Assembly: GCF_003730195.1 (NCBI RefSeq)
Contig: NZ_QWGG01000006.1
Location: forward strand, 62,001-126,000
Source: Halosimplex salinum
Lineage (GTDB): Archaea; Halobacteriota; Halobacteria; Halobacteriales; Haloarculaceae
Length of the DNA: 64,000 bases
Direction of reading: 5' to 3'
Below are positions 61,969 through 64,000 of the stretch, one piece after another (the stretch's first letter is position 1; each line of letters starts with the position of its first letter). The notes beneath the pieces are model-generated. The model ran no database searches. It saw nothing but the letters and a program-made list of their open reading frames with translations, and was not told where the DNA came from. The position numbers were made by a program, and so were the translations under genes.

Positions 61969-63545
61969 CGCCGGTCTTCGCTGTTTCCGCGTTCGCGACC
62001 GCCGAGCGACCGCCACGCCCCCAGCCCGAGGGCCGCCAGCGCCGCCACCGGGCCGAAGCCGGGACCGTCGCCGCTCGTCGTGCCCCCCGTTTCGTCTCCG
62101 CCGGCGCCCGTCGGTGTTCCGTCGCTCGTTCCCGTCGGCGTCGGCGCGTTCGACGACCCGTCCGTCGGAGATTCCGTCGCCGTCGGCGTCGCTCTCGGCA
62201 CGTCCGGGAAGGTGTAGAGTCGCCCCGGCGCGTCCGGATCCGAGGGGTCCTCGTAGCTGCTGGCGACGACCGCCTCGCCCGGCGCCGCGAGCTGGGCCGT
62301 CCAGAAGCTCGTGTCTAAGGAGCGTCGGAAGTAGCGCACCCGCTCGGGATTCGCGGGGTCCGAGAGGTCGTGGACCATCACGCCGCCGCGGTACCACGAG
62401 GAGTAGAGGTGGTCGGCGGCGATCTCGAAGTTGTGCGCGGTCGTCCACACGCCGTTGACGTTGGTGTCGGCCGTCGGTGGCGGGTCGATGGTCGCCAGGT
62501 GCGCGGGCGCGCTCGGGTCCGACAGGTCGTACAGGTCGATCCCGCTCGGGCCGCCGGGGTCGTCCGGCCCCGGTGTCGTCCCGTCCTTCCCGAAGTTGGA
62601 GTTCCAGGTCTCCTTCCCGACGGCCAGGAGCGACCCGTCCGGGTCGGTCGCGGCGTAGTGGTCGTTCCCCGGCGGTTCCAGGCGCTCTCGCGAGACCGCG
62701 AGCCCGCTCAGGTCGGCGAGTTCCTCCGGTGACCGGCCGCGGACGTCCGCGACGTACTGCGGATCTGCGGGCTCGGACACGTCAAGGATCCACGTCCCGG
62801 CGTCCCAGTGGGCGAGGTAGGCCCGCTCGTTCTGGACGAACACGTCGTGGAGGCTTCTGAGGCCTACCGGGACCGACTCCCACACGCCATCGTGGTCGAA
62901 CAGCGACCAGCGAGCGACTTCCTCGGGGTTCTCGCCGCCGACGTCGACGACCACCAGCGGGTTGTCGTCGCGATTGTTCCCGGTGAGATAGGCGTAGCCG
63001 CCCGACAGGTCGCAGTTGTGGATCGGGTAGGCGGTCGCGTGGGCGCGCAGGAGCTCGGGCTCGGCGGGGTCGGACACGTCGTAGAGCAGAATCCCGTGGA
63101 ACCCGTCGGAGCCGCGGTTGGCAGGCCCTGCGACGAGGAGGCGTCCGTCGTCGTGCTTCACGTCCTGCACACCCTCCACGACTTCGCTGGTCCCGGGCGG
63201 CGAGATGTCGCGCTCCTCCGCGAGGACCGCGGGGTCCGCGGGGTCGGTGATATCGACCGTCGCGAACCCGTCGACCGTCGCGACGAAAGCCGTCTCCCCG
63301 TCGGGCGTCACGACCGCTTCTCGCACGCCGTCGATGGCGACGCTCCCGAGCGGTTCGTACTCCGAGGTCGGCGTCGCGACGGCCTCGGTCGGGGTGGGCG
63401 TGGGGGTCCCGGAGGAGGTGGCGGTCGAGGTGTTCGTCCCGCCGGACGCTGTCGAGTGGCCCCCGGCGTCGCGGGCGGAGTGGGCGGCGACGGCCGCCAG
63501 CCCGCTCGACCCGGCGACCGCCCGGAGGAACTGTCGTCTGTGCAC
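61965..63545 (-). CDS. Tat-exported LVIVD-repeat surface protein with PGF-CTERM-like tail (1)
   Basis: This 526-aa protein has an N-terminal signal (MHRRQFLRAVAGSSGLAAVA: twin Arg) and LVIVD propeller repeats: GFATVDITDPADPAVLAEE, GILLYDVSDPAEPELLRAH, GTWILDVSEPADPQYVADV, GVMVHDLSDPANPERVRYF. A Thr/Pro/Ser-rich stalk leads to GDGPGFGPVAALAALGLGAW and an Arg-rich end, an archaeosortase PGF-CTERM-type signal. It converges with FAU-1 (4-base overlap). A related gene follows upstream on the same strand (63590 on). Confidence 0.82.
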   Translation of the reverse strand: MHRRQFLRAVAGSSGLAAVAAHSARDAGGHSTASGGTNTSTATSSGTPTPTPTEAVATPTSEYEPLGSVAIDGVREAVVTPDGETAFVATVDGFATVDITDPADPAVLAEERDISPPGTSEVVEGVQDVKHDDGRLLVAGPANRGSDGFHGILLYDVSDPAEPELLRAHATAYPIHNCDLSGGYAYLTGNNRDDNPLVVVDVGGENPEEVARWSLFDHDGVWESVPVGLRSLHDVFVQNERAYLAHWDAGTWILDVSEPADPQYVADVRGRSPEELADLSGLAVSRERLEPPGNDHYAATDPDGSLLAVGKETWNSNFGKDGTTPGPDDPGGPSGIDLYDLSDPSAPAHLATIDPPPTADTNVNGVWTTAHNFEIAADHLYSSWYRGGVMVHDLSDPANPERVRYFRRSLDTSFWTAQLAAPGEAVVASSYEDPSDPDAPGRLYTFPDVPRATPTATESPTDGSSNAPTPTGTSDGTPTGAGGDETGGTTSGDGPGFGPVAALAALGLGAWRSLGGRERGNSEDRR

Positions 63546-63589
63546 GTCCCCCGTCTAGCGGTCGTCGGGTATCAGTTTCCCGGTGGGAA

Positions 63590-64000
63590 CTACTCCTCGT
63601 TCTCGTCCGCGGATCCGGTCAGGCGCCAGGCGCCGAGCCCGAGGCCGGCGAGGCCGGAGAGGACGCCCAGGCCGGGACCGCTCCCGCCGCTGGCGTCGGT
63701 GTCGGTCCCGCTGTCTGTCTCGGCCCCGCTGCCGGTGTCGGCCCCGCTGCTGGTCGCAGTGTCCGTCGCCATCTCTGTCGACTCCGGGGTGGCCGTCGCA
63801 GTCTGCGTGGCCTCGGTCGTCGCCGTCGGCGACTCGGTGGCGCTCGGTGTTGGCGTCTCCGTCGCGGTCTCGGTCGGTGTCGCGGTCGACTCCGGCGTCG
63901 AGAGGTCGACCGGTTCGCCGGACGGCGTCACCGTCGCGTCGCTGTCGCTCGGGTCCGGGAAGGTGTAGAACCCGCCCGGCCCGTCCTGTTCGGTCGGGTG
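63590..64000 (-). CDS. LVIVD-repeat surface protein with PGF-like tail (2), 5' part outside window
   Basis: Only the last 136 residues are visible. The segment GGFYTFPDPSD matches the same point (GRLYTFPDVP) in the gene just downstream, so this is a tandem paralogue. It has a long Thr/Glu/Ser/Ala stalk and ends GGSGPGLGVLSGLAGLGLGA plus a polar tail, a PGL variant of the archaeosortase signal. The catalytic or propeller part lies beyond the window. Confidence 0.7.
   Translation of the reverse strand, partial: HPTEQDGPGGFYTFPDPSDSDATVTPSGEPVDLSTPESTATPTETATETPTPSATESPTATTEATQTATATPESTEMATDTATSSGADTGSGAETDSGTDTDASGGSGPGLGVLSGLAGLGLGAWRLTGSADENEE

Overview
This window is chromosomal DNA from a haloarchaeon (class Halobacteria). 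Three things point there. The DNA is GC-rich with strongly acidic proteomes and Asp/Glu-rich tails and loops. Many genes have archaeal TATA boxes 25-32 bp before the start codon with almost no leader. The gene content is typical: Tat-exported lipoproteins and beta-propellers, PGF-CTERM-like tails, HTH-10 and HicA/HicB families, F420-dependent oxidoreductases, RLI/ABCE1, Sec61-beta, archaemetzincin, MptE and FAU-1. The genus cannot be fixed from the sequence alone.

Layout. 1-4650 (minus): urease operon ureB-C-A-G-D-E, with ureE cut by the window edge. 4945-5849: a tiny leader ORF and a nickel permease (ureH). 6214-11124: the urea ABC importer urtABCDE. These three blocks form a urea-nitrogen island covering uptake, nickel supply, hydrolysis and metallocentre assembly. 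11284-13522: a zinc-ribbon protein and a PIN-ATPase-KH protein. 13681-18967: an exported PQQ-type beta-propeller, an AI-2E family membrane protein, and a cupredoxin-GSDH fusion. 19204-22326: a small winged-helix regulator, an EMC6-like membrane protein, RLI/ABCE1 and a HicBA toxin-antitoxin pair followed by a fragment resembling the RLI 3' end. 22441-29868: a membrane protein, an F420 (LLM) oxidoreductase, an SDR, a BNR-like propeller, two-component and aminotransferase genes, and a PHP phosphatase. 29878-34868: archaemetzincin, UPF0146, a HAD phosphatase, F420:NADPH oxidoreductase and a PAS histidine kinase. 34896-37748: two tandem lipoproteins. 37890-42470: an XPD-like helicase, an HTH-10 regulator and a DrrAB-like ABC exporter. 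42663-47010: two tandem S9 peptidases. 47018-47943: very small membrane proteins. 48087-51466: thiC, then an SDR/LLM pair. 51662-57583: a membrane protein, a GlcD-type dehydrogenase, a DHH phosphoesterase, an APH-like kinase, a Nudix protein and mptE. 57710-61968: DHPS (folP), a zinc-ribbon membrane protein, thioredoxin, Sec61-beta, a conserved hypothetical and FAU-1. 61965-64000: two tandem LVIVD-repeat surface proteins.

No rRNA, tRNA, CRISPR array, IS element or prophage was recognised. The most unusual items are: the RLI-like fragment after HicBA; a low-complexity insert in the conserved UreC core; a strong hairpin between folP and mptE framed by two TATA boxes; a 19-codon leader ORF overlapping ureH; a 98-bp identical tract in the S9 paralogues; a 25-bp x4 tandem repeat made from the 3' end of a kinase gene; and the cupredoxin-sugar dehydrogenase fusion. 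Product names are assigned by motif recognition; no database search was possible.
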